Positions 40,956 to 48,692 are shown, counted from the first letter of the stretch. The stretch is 64,000 nucleotides of DNA from Photobacterium pectinilyticum (GCF_024357955.1 NZ_JANEYT010000003.1:62001-126000), one strand, 5' to 3'. Translations and numbers: made by a program. Notes: generated by a model from the letters alone, not told the origin.

Positions 40956-42230
40956 TTATGCTAGGGAATAAATATCGTGATTATCCGGATTGATGAGTTT
41001 CATGCACCGAAGCCGAATATCTTTTGAATTTTCCGTTTCCTGATAAACAGGTTGATTAAGTCGGTTGGGTATTTCATGCGATTCAAGGTGATTGGTCAGC
41101 ATATTCACAATCTGTGAATCATCCAAATCCAAACATTGACGCATGAAGTTGACGAGTTTGCCGCATTGGGTAGCACCGTTACGCACCGCATTATCAACAC
41201 TGGTAAACCATTTGCGCTTGTGAGTAGCAATCATGCATTGCTCTTCTTTGCTGACAAAGCCAAGGGCAGGGTATGCACCCGCCAAATACTTATCAGGCGT
41301 AAGCAACACATCAAAAGGCAATACACGATCTTTGGCGCGAAGCTCAAGCTCCCAACGAACCCAATCTTTATGCTCTTCTGATTTGAGTTGCTTACCTTTT
41401 TCATACACACGCAACAACTTACCCGCGTCACGTGTACCGACATAGAATGACTTGCCCTTATCAGCCACGAAGCCATAGCGCTTTTTGACAGTCTCTTCTT
41501 TACCTGATGATTTCTGATAATTGCAAAGTGACGACATATGCCCCGACTCGATATAGCAATAAGAAGCAGGGCGACCACGGGTAATAAATTCACCATGTTC
41601 AGCCATTTTACGAGCCGTTTTGATGTTGTATTTGCCGTCCAATGAATCGAAAGCAATATCAACACGGGTAATTTTTGCACCAGGCAATTCGTGTAATGCG
41701 CGATAAACCTCGTTCAAATCCAATACCGCCGTACCCGTACCGGAGAACGAAATATAGCAACCGTGATTTTTGGCCCCCCAAGCACACAAGCCAGCTTGTT
41801 GACCATTAACAAGAATGTTGGCGGAATGCGGATAACCAGAAAAGCCACCGGAACGCAGGGAAAAGGACCAGTCATTGCCAAACAAACCGAGGCCATGATT
41901 CAAACGATTAATGAAACGGTCAACCTCACCACGACATAAACAATCCAAGGTATTCAAGCCGAAATGGTCAAGCATGTCGCGTTTGATCTCATGAAACTTG
42001 CGGGAGTCAGTACCAATAGCAAATTCAGTATCCCGCAGCTTGGCATTAATCGCCGCCTTGTAATCAATAGCGGCAGTATCTAATGCTTGATGAGTGACGT
42101 TGTCACCGTATTCGTTAAACTCAAAACCACGAATGGCCTTGATGGATGCGCCCATTTTAGTCAGGTCGAAAATTTGAGCCAGCTCTTCGGGGGTCCAAGA
42201 GAAGGATAGAAAATCAATAATCGCAGACAT
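40956..42230 (-). CDS. Phage replication initiation protein (RstA-like, Rep_trans type)
   Basis: The 424-residue protein has the RstA/Rep_trans core: LRSGGFSGYPHSANILVNGQ, then KITRVDIAFDSLDGKYN (a metal-binding acidic segment), GKSFYVGTRDAGKLLRVYEKGKQL (the conserved tyrosine and Arg-Tyr-Lys region) and WVRWELELRAKDRVL. It nicks the double-stranded phage origin to start rolling-circle replication. The frame is open to 42395, but the ATG at 42230 begins the conserved part and overlaps the end of the preceding small gene by 17 bp, the usual coupling; it is taken as the start. Confidence 0.87.
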   Translation of the reverse strand: MSAIIDFLSFSWTPEELAQIFDLTKMGASIKAIRGFEFNEYGDNVTHQALDTAAIDYKAAINAKLRDTEFAIGTDSRKFHEIKRDMLDHFGLNTLDCLCRGEVDRFINRLNHGLGLFGNDWSFSLRSGGFSGYPHSANILVNGQQAGLCAWGAKNHGCYISFSGTGTAVLDLNEVYRALHELPGAKITRVDIAFDSLDGKYNIKTARKMAEHGEFITRGRPASYCYIESGHMSSLCNYQKSSGKEETVKKRYGFVADKGKSFYVGTRDAGKLLRVYEKGKQLKSEEHKDWVRWELELRAKDRVLPFDVLLTPDKYLAGAYPALGFVSKEEQCMIATHKRKWFTSVDNAVRNGATQCGKLVNFMRQCLDLDDSQIVNMLTNHLESHEIPNRLNQPVYQETENSKDIRLRCMKLINPDNHDIYSLA

Positions 42231-42423
42231 TGTCGAAAACCCCCGAGTCATAAAGTGATTGCCAGTTGTCAGCCGTGACCAAGTGGAGGTCATAACCATC
42301 CGGATAGAAATCTTGCCCGATTTGGTGCAGTTCGGCGTAATTGCGAAAATATTCCGGCTCACCATCAATAAAGGCGAAACCCGTACCGTCATCATTCATT
42401 TCGTAATAGAGCTGAGTGCACAT
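42214..42423 (-). CDS. Small acidic phage protein preceding rep
   Basis: The 69-residue acidic, aromatic-rich protein (EMNDDGTGFAFIDGEPEYF) ends DSGVFDNVCDY. Similar in size, composition and ending to the small gene at 32680. It is the first gene of the phage early operon, starting just inside the operator region, and its end overlaps the rep start. Function unknown. Confidence 0.65.
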   Translation of the reverse strand: MCTQLYYEMNDDGTGFAFIDGEPEYFRNYAELHQIGQDFYPDGYDLHLVTADNWQSLYDSGVFDNVCDY

Positions 42424-42443
42424 AATCTTGTTTTCACATGTAA

Positions 42444-42506
42444 ATTGTCACTTTTGACAATCGTAATTGCCAATTTAGACAATTACAAGATGCCAAAAAT
42501 GACAAT
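42444..42506. promoter_or_regulatory. Three tandem phage repressor operators
   Basis: ATTGTC-N6-GACAAT at 42444-42461, ATTGCC-N6-GACAAT at 42466-42483, and GATGCC-N6-GACAAT at 42489-42506. Starts are 22 and 23 bp apart (two helical turns), all between the divergent repressor and early genes. Confidence 0.82.
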
Positions 42507-42541
42507 TAAAGAGCTACAATAGAAAAAAAAGAGGATTCAAC

Positions 42542-42898
42542 ATGTACATAAATCAACTGCTAAACAAGTACAAAGAACTAAAAAACTACATACAAGACAA
42601 GCAAATTGCAGCTGATTTAGGTATGGACACTGCAAAGCTAAGTAGAATAAGAAAAGGCGACCGCTATCTAACTGAAAATGAAGCTATTTTCTTAGCTGAG
42701 CAAACAAATACAGATGTACACGAAGTCTTGATTTATCTAGCCGCAGACAAAGCCAAAACATTCAAAGCAAAACAAGCTTGGCAGGACATCACGGCAAAGT
42801 TAAGTAGCCAAGGATTTAGGGGCTTAACCCTTGGTTTGACTGGATTTTTAGCCCTGAGTGAACCCAAGATTCAGTGCGCATTATGTATATTATGTTAA
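42542..42898 (+). CDS. Phage repressor, RstR-position HTH protein (DUF3693-like)
   Basis: The 118-residue protein has a Cro/C1-type helix-turn-helix (QIAADLGMDTAKLSRIRKGD, about residues 21-40) in the layout of the DUF3693 proteins of Vibrio filamentous phages. It starts after an AGAGGA ribosome site, divergent from the early operon, with three operators between. It should repress phage replication, like RstR. The last nine residues and the stop codon are encoded by the dif site, so integration at dif shapes its C-terminus. Confidence 0.82.
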   Translation: MYINQLLNKYKELKNYIQDKQIAADLGMDTAKLSRIRKGDRYLTENEAIFLAEQTNTDVHEVLIYLAADKAKTFKAKQAWQDITAKLSSQGFRGLTLGLTGFLALSEPKIQCALCILC

Positions 42899-42900
42899 AT
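42873..42900 (+). other. dif: dif site (XerCD chromosome dimer resolution / phage attachment)
   Basis: XerC arm AGTGCGCATTA (42873-42883), 6-bp centre TGTATA, XerD arm TTATGTTAAAT (42890-42900). This has the standard 28-bp layout; the arms equal those known for Vibrio chromosome I and the centre equals that of E. coli dif. It marks the replication terminus and the right end of the phage array. Confidence 0.92.
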
Positions 42901-43113
42901 AAGGTATTTAACTATTTGTACCTAGAACCGATTGCCTCTCCATTCTAACCTGCTCTTCTATCAACAATTTTAATTTTGCTCTTCAATTACAGTGTCACTT
43001 AACGCTATTTAACAGTAATGCTTATTTACCATAAAGTAGATAATTTGCAGATGAGCAAAATGCCTTGCGCAAGATGCGTGTGTCAGTTTGCTATCGTGAA
43101 AATTATCTAATAA

Positions 43114-43141
43114 AAAGCCCCAAGCTATAAACTCAGGGCTA
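43114..43141. terminator. Terminator after yciH
   Basis: AAAAGCCCC and AGGGCT form a stem around a loop with A and T runs outside; it precedes the minus-strand yciH stop at 43169. Confidence 0.6.
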
Positions 43142-43168
43142 TTTGTTGTTAGTGGCTTTGCAATTGAA

Positions 43169-43492
43169 TTAACCGCCAGCCAGCTTTACTGTGTGACCTT
43201 TTTTCTCTAACGCTGCTTTGATTACGTCACGTTTGTCACCCTGGATTTCGATGTTACCATCTTTAACCGAGCCACCACAGCCACATACTTTTTTAAGCTC
43301 AGCAGCCAACAACTTCAATTGTGCGTCTTCCAGGTCTAGACCCGTAACAATGCAAACACCTTTACCTTTACGGCCTTTAGTCTGGTGCTGAATACGAACA
43401 ATGCCATCGCCTGTTGGACGTTGTTGAGTTGGCTTGTCTTCTTTAATGCGGCCAGTTTCTGTTGAAAATACCAAGCGGCTGTTGTCGTTCAT
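43169..43492 (-). CDS. yciH: YciH, SUI1/eIF1-like translation factor
   Basis: The 107-residue protein has the SUI1 domain in the C-terminal 75 residues: RIQHQTKGRKGKGVCIVTG, LKKVCGCGGSVKDGNIEIQG and KRDVIKAALEKKGHTVKLAGG are the classical eIF1/YciH motifs. It acts at the 30S subunit in start-codon selection fidelity; its role in bacteria is minor. Single gene. Confidence 0.92.
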   Translation of the reverse strand: MNDNSRLVFSTETGRIKEDKPTQQRPTGDGIVRIQHQTKGRKGKGVCIVTGLDLEDAQLKLLAAELKKVCGCGGSVKDGNIEIQGDKRDVIKAALEKKGHTVKLAGG

Positions 43493-43609
43493 GGGATAAT
43501 CTCATTAAATTTCTTGGATCTGTGAACCAGGTAATATCTTGTGATTTCTCATTTGTCTATCACCTGAACCACAATTGTATCAATATTAGGTACTGTAACG
43601 GAAACAGAT

Positions 43610-44215
43610 ATGATTAAAAACGTAATTTTTGATTTTGGCGCAGTTTTGTTTGAATGGAACCCTGCAAAGATCGTGTCTTCCTTTACAGATTCCAAGGATG
43701 AGCAAGCTCTTTTGCTCGAACATGTACTTCGACATCCAGACTGGATATCACTGGACCGTGGCACAATGTTAATGGCTGAAGCTATCCCTCGCTGTGCTGC
43801 CCGGGTCAATTTGCCCGTATCCAGAATGGAAGACTTTTTTGAACACATCCAAAGTAATCTACAGCTCATCGATGACACCTACGATTTAGTCAATCAAGTT
43901 CTTAGCCTCAACTATTCCGCTTACTTTCTTACAAACATGAGTAGCGCTTTTTTTGAAAAATTGAATGAGCAACACGGATTGTATCAGTTGTTCGACGGTG
44001 GATTAGTTTCGGGTAAAGAGCTAGCCATTAAGCCCGAAGCTGAAATTTTTGAATTACTTTGCCAACGTTTTGGTATCGACCCAACAGAATCACTCTTTAT
44101 TGATGACCAGCAAAAAAATCTAGATACGGCAAAAGCGCTGGGGTTTGAGGTATTCCATTTTAAATCACCAGGTGAAAGCTGTTCAGATATTCGTAATCTG
44201 CTAAGAATTAACTAG
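43610..44215 (+). CDS. HAD superfamily hydrolase (YihX/haloacid dehalogenase-like, IA)
   Basis: The 201-residue HAD protein has motif I VIFDFGAVLFEWNP (nucleophile Asp9, where the usual second Asp is Ala, as in YihX-type FDFGxVL enzymes), motif II FLTNMSSAF, Lys in VSGKELAIKPEAEIF and motif IV SLFIDDQQKNLDTA. YihX dephosphorylates alpha-glucose-1-phosphate; the substrate here is not certain. Divergent from yciH. Confidence 0.85.
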   Translation: MIKNVIFDFGAVLFEWNPAKIVSSFTDSKDEQALLLEHVLRHPDWISLDRGTMLMAEAIPRCAARVNLPVSRMEDFFEHIQSNLQLIDDTYDLVNQVLSLNYSAYFLTNMSSAFFEKLNEQHGLYQLFDGGLVSGKELAIKPEAEIFELLCQRFGIDPTESLFIDDQQKNLDTAKALGFEVFHFKSPGESCSDIRNLLRIN

Positions 44216-44303
44216 AGTTTTCATAAGTAGATGAGATTCATATAACGTTCATCTGATAAATGGCATATTGCCCTCAGTTTGTACCTAATAGTCAGGAGTT
44301 TTC

Positions 44304-44819
44304 GTGAAAAGACTTTTTATCCCAGCAATGTTGTTCTTCTCTGTTATTGGTTCCAATCTTGCCATGGCTGAGTCAAAAAGTGACGATTCGAAATCGATTG
44401 TAGGTCAGGTCGAGACGATTAAAGTCTATGATTTAGAAATGGATTATCTTGCCCGCATTGATACTGGTGCCGCGACGACTTCGATACATGCCAAGGATAT
44501 CAACGTTATTGGTGACGATAGTGACAGTGATAATATGCGAGATCATCTGGGCCATACCGTCGAGTTCACCTCCGTCAACGAAAACGGAGAAAAAGCTCAA
44601 TACAAAGGAAAAATCGTTAAAGTGAGCAAAATCCGTAATGCTCAAGGCGTTGAACGTCGTTATTCGGTAGAAATGGATTTAGGCTGGAACGGTGAGCATA
44701 AAACAGTCACCGTCAACCTTCGTGATAGAAGCAAACTTGACTACAAACTGTTGATTGGGCGTAACTGGCTTGAAGGTGATTATCTCGTTGATGTCGAAAA
44801 GCTTGATGAAAACGACTAG
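44304..44819 (+). CDS. Retropepsin-like aspartic protease (Zn_protease/DUF785 family), secreted
   Basis: The 171-residue protein has a signal peptide (FIPAMLFFSVIGSNLAMA) and a retropepsin-like domain with the motif ARIDTGAATTSIHA near residues 52-65 (Asp as the predicted catalytic acid) and the end LIGRNWLEGDYLVDV. The family is often annotated as ATP-dependent zinc protease or RimK-associated; secreted members are thought to work in the periplasm. Single gene; a palindromic repeat starts at its stop codon. Confidence 0.82.
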   Translation: MKRLFIPAMLFFSVIGSNLAMAESKSDDSKSIVGQVETIKVYDLEMDYLARIDTGAATTSIHAKDINVIGDDSDSDNMRDHLGHTVEFTSVNENGEKAQYKGKIVKVSKIRNAQGVERRYSVEMDLGWNGEHKTVTVNLRDRSKLDYKLLIGRNWLEGDYLVDVEKLDEND

Positions 44820-44857
44820 TAATACCAATCTGGATAATATGTAGGTTTGTATTACTA
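44820..44857. repeat. Small palindromic repeat (copy 2)
   Basis: TAATACCAATCTGGATAA (44820-44837) is identical to 4528-4545. The right arm, TATGTAGGTTTGTATTACTA (44838-44857), pairs with it, making a shorter version without the central loop. Confidence 0.6.
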
Positions 44858-44880
44858 TCAACTAGCTCGAAAATACTAAA

Positions 44881-44904
44881 AACGCCCTACTCTGGGCGTT
44901 TTTG
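44881..44904. terminator. Terminator between converging genes
   Basis: ACGCCC, loop TACTCT, GGGCGTTTTTG. Confidence 0.85.
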
Positions 44905-44935
44905 TTTGACGACTATGTCATAGCTATTGAGGATA

Positions 44936-45316
44936 TTATTTTTTCTGCATTTTAGTTATCACGAGATCCAAGTGCTTTTTAATGGCCGTCGGCGATCCTT
45001 TTAACAGTTTCGTTCCAAGGATCACATACCAACCATTGAGATCTCCGTTGTCATTGATTAACTTGAAACCCTTGTAGTCCTCAACTTTTTGACTCGCTTT
45101 TTCTCTTGAACCCGCAATAATAAATTTTTCGGGTGGCATAAATGTCTGCATGTCATACCACCAATCAATACTTTTCTTTACTAACGAAAGCTTACTGATA
45201 ATGGTGTTTCCACTGATGGTTGTTTTCCAGCCATTTGGTGCTCCTGAGGCATTTTCAATGTTGTGGCCTCTGTGGAACAGTCTTTTTTTCATTTCTGCCT
45301 CGTTTGGTTGAGCCAT
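44936..45316 (-). CDS. Hypothetical cytoplasmic protein
   Basis: Basic protein of about 126 residues with no signal or membrane segment; WWYDMQTFMPPEKFIIAGSR and GDLNGWYVILGTKLLKG are its clearest segments. The ATG at 45316 has AGGG 6 bases upstream and is preferred to 45337. No family recognised. It precedes a recombinase gene that runs the other way. Confidence 0.6.
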   Translation of the reverse strand: MAQPNEAEMKKRLFHRGHNIENASGAPNGWKTTISGNTIISKLSLVKKSIDWWYDMQTFMPPEKFIIAGSREKASQKVEDYKGFKLINDNGDLNGWYVILGTKLLKGSPTAIKKHLDLVITKMQKK

Positions 45317-45432
45317 ACTGAGCCCTATGGTTATCATCAGTATTCTTAAATATAAGCATCAAAATCTTTGATTGCCTGCTGTTAAGGCTCATTAGTGTTA
45401 CATCTGCACAAATTATATATCAAGTTAATCGA

Positions 45433-45477
45433 ATTCTATATGAGATTGTTATAAACTATAAATTATAGTGCATTAGG
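45433..45477 (+). repeat. Direct repeat, left copy, flanking the recombinase gene
   Basis: An AT-rich stretch of about 45 bp ends in the core AAATTATAGTGCATTAGG (45460-45477). The same layout recurs at 46481-46522 with core differences at two positions. The ribosome site of the recombinase lies at the end of this copy. Confidence 0.65.
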
Positions 45478-45483
45478 GGTTAT

Positions 45484-46458
45484 ATGATGGCCAAAGAAAT
45501 TCCACCGATTCAAAATGAAGCTGATTGCTTGTCCAGTATCAAACGTTTTCGTCATCACTTGGAATCAACAGTATTACTCGATGAATTGACACACAATCAA
45601 TATGCATCTAATACTCTCATCTCCTTCAAAAATGACTGGAATAACTTTTTAGTGTTCTGCAGCTCAGAGCACATTCCTTCGTTACCAGCTAAACCAGATA
45701 CCGTGCATCGTTATATTGAGCTAATGGCGAAAAGCCGAAAGTTAGCTAGCCTAAAGCGTTACATTATAACTATCTCGCTTATTCATCGCTGTCATAACTT
45801 AAGTGACCCCTGTGCTAAAACAGAGATTCGACTAGCCATGAAAAAACAGCAACTTGATAAACACGACGATTACCAGAATGCAGCTCCCTTCCGTGATGAG
45901 CACCTGCAACAGCTACTAGATAGATTCGAGTTATCTACAAAACCTAAAGATATCAGAGATTTGGCTATATGGGCAGTCATGTTTGAAGCAATGCTGAAAC
46001 GTAGTGAGCTTGCCGCGCTGTGTGCGGAAAATTTATACATCCATAGTTCGGGTTTAATAGATTTGGAGGTCGGCTCGACGACTATTGCATTGAGCTCAAT
46101 TGCGTCTAAAGCCTTACAACGCTGGCTCGTCATTGGCATGATTTCGGAAGGCTTTGTGTTCAGGCGTATCGACCGACACAGTAATATCGGTGATAAGCCA
46201 TTAGATCACTCTTCCATATACCGTATTTTTCGTCGTGCCAGTGATGAATTAGGATTAGGTGACACGTCCCTATTTTCAGGACAGTCTCCACGTGTCGGAG
46301 CAGCAAAAGATTTATCCGATGCCGGCATGTCAATAATCGATATTCAAGAACAAGGCCGTTGGAAAAGCCCTGCGATGCCGGCTCAATATGTCGGAAATAC
46401 TGATCGACATGAGAAAGAGATAGGTAAGTTTATCAAGCCTAAACCGTGGGAAAAATAG
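45484..46458 (+). CDS. Tyrosine recombinase (Cre-like integrase) with altered active-site box
   Basis: The 324-residue tyrosine recombinase has an N-terminal core-binding domain (residues about 15-120) and a catalytic domain. Arg I lies in FEAMLKRSELAAL, the box normally written HxxR reads GQSPRVGAAKDL (Gln where the His is), the third position is GRWKSPAMPAQYV with Trp in place of the second His, and the nucleophile is the Tyr of QYVGN. The nearest relatives are the Cre-like HSxRVGAA family. The ORF fills the space between two imperfect direct repeats. It may be a small mobile unit or a domesticated recombinase. Confidence 0.8.
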   Translation: MMAKEIPPIQNEADCLSSIKRFRHHLESTVLLDELTHNQYASNTLISFKNDWNNFLVFCSSEHIPSLPAKPDTVHRYIELMAKSRKLASLKRYIITISLIHRCHNLSDPCAKTEIRLAMKKQQLDKHDDYQNAAPFRDEHLQQLLDRFELSTKPKDIRDLAIWAVMFEAMLKRSELAALCAENLYIHSSGLIDLEVGSTTIALSSIASKALQRWLVIGMISEGFVFRRIDRHSNIGDKPLDHSSIYRIFRRASDELGLGDTSLFSGQSPRVGAAKDLSDAGMSIIDIQEQGRWKSPAMPAQYVGNTDRHEKEIGKFIKPKPWEK

Positions 46459-46480
46459 TCATTTTAGGTTAGTGATGATA

Positions 46481-46522
46481 ATTTTATATTGAGTTAATAA
46501 TACAAAATTATAGTGCGCTAGG
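46481..46522 (+). repeat. Direct repeat, right copy, after the recombinase gene
   Basis: The core AAATTATAGTGCGCTAGG (46505-46522) matches the left copy at 16 of 18 positions, preceded by similar AT-rich sequence (ATTTTATATTGAG against ATTCTATATGAG). Confidence 0.65.
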
Positions 46523-46539
46523 ATATAGCTAATCTTATG

Positions 46540-47178
46540 TTAGCGTTTTGGCTCATCTGTCCAATGTTCGTTGTAACCCGCCGTTAAATTAATTGGTGTA
46601 GTTATTCGATCAAATAACGCGTGTAACCGTTCCATATTGCCAAAATAGCCGGCTTGGTTGGCCTCTACCCACTCTTTCAAGCTAATTCCCTCCCAGCAAA
46701 TCTCATACCCAGCATTAATCGCAAGGATTTCAAAAAATATGCGTTGTACTCGGCCATTCCCTTCTCTGAACGGGTGGATGACATTAAGTTCACAATAGAA
46801 GAAAGCTATTTTTTCAATGAAGTCATTTAGTTTTAAATTACACAGGTGGTCTTGGTTCGCTAACTCACTTAATAGCTTTTGGGATTCACGTTCAATATTT
46901 TCCCAATGGCAAAATCGGGTTTCTCCCTTGGTAATATCAACCGTTCTTTGTAACCCAGCCCATGAGTAGAGATCTTGAAACAGGATTTGGTGAATTTGTT
47001 TAAGGTATTCGAAAGTGAAGTTATGGAAGTCAGGTTCAAAGTGACTCGCTCGCACCCTTGTGAAATCCCGCTCTGCCGCTTCAAGTTCATCCTCATCACG
47101 GATATTGAGCAAGTTAATTAGAACTGTACTGTTTGGATAACAATCTGGGTCTCTATCAACCCCATATTTATCTGGCAT
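46540..47178 (-). CDS. fic: Fic-domain toxin (AMP-transferase)
   Basis: The 212-residue Fic protein has the intact motif HPFREGNGRVQR (His as general base, Glu-Gly-Asn-Gly binding the nucleotide phosphates) at about residues 133-144 and the flap region upstream. No inhibitory helix (S/TxxxE/DG) is seen in the protein itself, so the inhibitor should be the separate YhfG-like antitoxin encoded just upstream with overlapping stop and start. It would transfer AMP to a target such as gyrase when free. Confidence 0.88.
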   Translation of the reverse strand: MPDKYGVDRDPDCYPNSTVLINLLNIRDEDELEAAERDFTRVRASHFEPDFHNFTFEYLKQIHQILFQDLYSWAGLQRTVDITKGETRFCHWENIERESQKLLSELANQDHLCNLKLNDFIEKIAFFYCELNVIHPFREGNGRVQRIFFEILAINAGYEICWEGISLKEWVEANQAGYFGNMERLHALFDRITTPINLTAGYNEHWTDEPKR

Positions 47179-47341
47179 ATTGTCCTTTCAGCTTTTTTAT
47201 ATGTTCAACTTCAGTCAGTACACTATCATTACTTTCACTCTCATCAGACTTTAAGTGAATACCTTCTAGTCGTAAACTGGCTCGATAGTTCTTCCCTTGC
47301 AACTGCTTAAAGCGCTGTTTTTTCATATCATCCGTTAACAT
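47168..47341 (-). CDS. yhfG: YhfG-like antitoxin of Fic
   Basis: A 57-residue frame (ATG at 47341) ends inside the fic start (stop 47168-47170, fic ATG at 47178-47176). It contains KQRFKQLQGKNYRASLRLEG, matching YhfG of E. coli, whose helix blocks the Fic active site, and ends VEHIKKLKGQYAR. Order and overlap match yhfG-fic. The ribosome site is weak; an ATG at 47326 is the alternative start. Confidence 0.78.
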   Translation of the reverse strand: MLTDDMKKQRFKQLQGKNYRASLRLEGIHLKSDESESNDSVLTEVEHIKKLKGQYAR

Positions 47342-47421
47342 TAATTACTTGTCGCCTCATAATTGTTATCTTTACTGGCGTGCTCTACCTAAAGTATAGC
47401 CAGTTTACTTCGGAGTGAAAA

Positions 47422-47442
47422 AAGCCGGGATAAACCCGGCTT
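47422..47442. terminator. Terminator downstream of ddl
   Basis: AAGCCGGG, loop ATAAA, CCCGGCTT, flanked by A/T runs. Confidence 0.85.
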
Positions 47443-47446
47443 ATAA

Positions 47447-48439
47447 TTACCTCACAGCATTCATTATCGCTTGCTCTAAGAAGCCCTTAAATGTATGACC
47501 ATGATTTTCAAGCATTTTAGGAAACATCGAAATGGGTGTCATACCTGGGAAGGTATTGATTTCATTTAGCAGGATTTCACCATTTTCACTCAAGAAAAAG
47601 TCAATACGGGACAAATCTTTAAGCTTCATATGTATAAACGCTTTACGAGCATACTCACGAATGTCTTCTATTTGTGCTTCCGTCAGGTTGATTGCTTCAA
47701 CGGCAGTCGTTGAATGGCTGTCAGCGCTGTACTTCTCTTCATAGGTATAAAACTGGTCGTCAGGACAAGACACTTCACCTGGCTTGGTAATAATTAGCTC
47801 ACCATTGTATTCGTAAGAAGAGATTTCTAATTCACGTGGCTTAATGGCTTTTTCAATCAGCACTTGCTCGGAGTAACCAAAAGCAGCATTCACCGCTTCT
47901 GCCAATGCTTCTTTTTCAGTGACGCGGTAACAACCAACCGACGAACCTTGGCTGGCAGCCTTTACAAACACCTTCCCCCACTTATCAAAAGCGTTTGCTG
48001 CCTCAAGATGCGACTCTTCACAGTTTTCACTTAGGAATACATAGGGAGTATTTGGGATACCTAGTGCATCAAACCACAGTTTCGTCGTGATTTTATTAAA
48101 ACAATTTGTGCTCGCTTCCGCACCACAGCCAAGATACGGTAATTTGGCCATATCTAGAAATGACTGCAGGTCGCCAGTTTCACCAGGGAAGCCGTGGACA
48201 CATGGAATAACGTAATCGACAGTCTGTTGCTGTTCACCCTGATGCAACGTGCGGTCAAGCGTAAGATGGTAAAGCTGACCTTGTTCGTCAAACCAACCAT
48301 CCGTATTCATTTCCAATCGGGTATAGGTAATGTCGTCAATCTGCTTGAGCTGCTGTTCAATGTAATTTGCAGATACTAGAGAGACTTCGTGTTCGGCACT
48401 TCCACCGCCACAGAGTAATAAAACGTGGATTGAGCTCAT
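47447..48439 (-). CDS. ddl: D-alanine--D-alanine ligase
   Basis: ATP-grasp ligase of about 330 residues: LLCGGGSAEHEVSLVSA at the N-terminus, VIPCVHGFPGETGDLQSFLD, KVFVKAASQGSSVGCYRV, and SRIDFFLSENGEILLNEINTFPGMTPISMFPKM at the active site. It joins two D-Ala for peptidoglycan precursors in the cytoplasm. The start at 48439 lies 7 bases after AAGG; the frame opens at 48445. It is a stand-alone gene outside the cell-division cluster, as for DdlA-type copies. Confidence 0.92.
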   Translation of the reverse strand: MSSIHVLLLCGGGSAEHEVSLVSANYIEQQLKQIDDITYTRLEMNTDGWFDEQGQLYHLTLDRTLHQGEQQQTVDYVIPCVHGFPGETGDLQSFLDMAKLPYLGCGAEASTNCFNKITTKLWFDALGIPNTPYVFLSENCEESHLEAANAFDKWGKVFVKAASQGSSVGCYRVTEKEALAEAVNAAFGYSEQVLIEKAIKPRELEISSYEYNGELIITKPGEVSCPDDQFYTYEEKYSADSHSTTAVEAINLTEAQIEDIREYARKAFIHMKLKDLSRIDFFLSENGEILLNEINTFPGMTPISMFPKMLENHGHTFKGFLEQAIMNAVR

Positions 48440-48601
48440 TATCATCCCTTGTCTAAAGTTCTTCCTTAATAGTAATAAAAAAAAGGTGACTATTGCACCT
48501 CATATCGTTCTTTATGGCTACTTATTTCGAAATCTTAACAATAAGCAGTCATTCGAGCCAATATTTACTCGCAATGCATGATATTGATTTGCAAAAAGCA
48601 C

Positions 48602-48639
48602 AAAACCCACAACCTCACTATGTAGGATTGTGGGTTTTG
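48602..48639. terminator. Long-stem hairpin upstream of ddl, downstream of none
   Basis: AAAACCCACAA (48603-48613) pairs with TTGTGGGTTTT (48628-48638). It lies just past the end of the SPOR-domain gene, for which it is the minus-strand terminator. Confidence 0.8.
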
Positions 48640-48692
48640 ACAACATAACAACGACAGTGATGGTCGCCAAGGCAAACCTGATTGGTTTATCG

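Larger units (their letters stand above)
35994..42900. mobile_element. Complete CTX-type filamentous (inovirus) prophage
   Basis: The 6.9-kb element lies between dif-like site 2 and dif. On the minus strand, from right to left: small protein, replication protein, ssDNA-binding protein, small membrane protein, major coat, 29-residue coat-type protein, pIII, pVI-like and Zot. A repressor at the right end and a LexA-controlled small gene at the left end read on the plus strand. Size and order match CTX, VGJ and related inoviruses; no recombinase is present because host XerCD is used. No toxin gene is present. Confidence 0.88.

Noticed and set aside
46511-46545. dif-like look of AGTGCGCTAGG followed by TTATGTTAGCG after the recombinase
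   Set aside because: The two arms are 12 bases apart and both deviate from XerC/XerD arms, so a functional dif site is unlikely.
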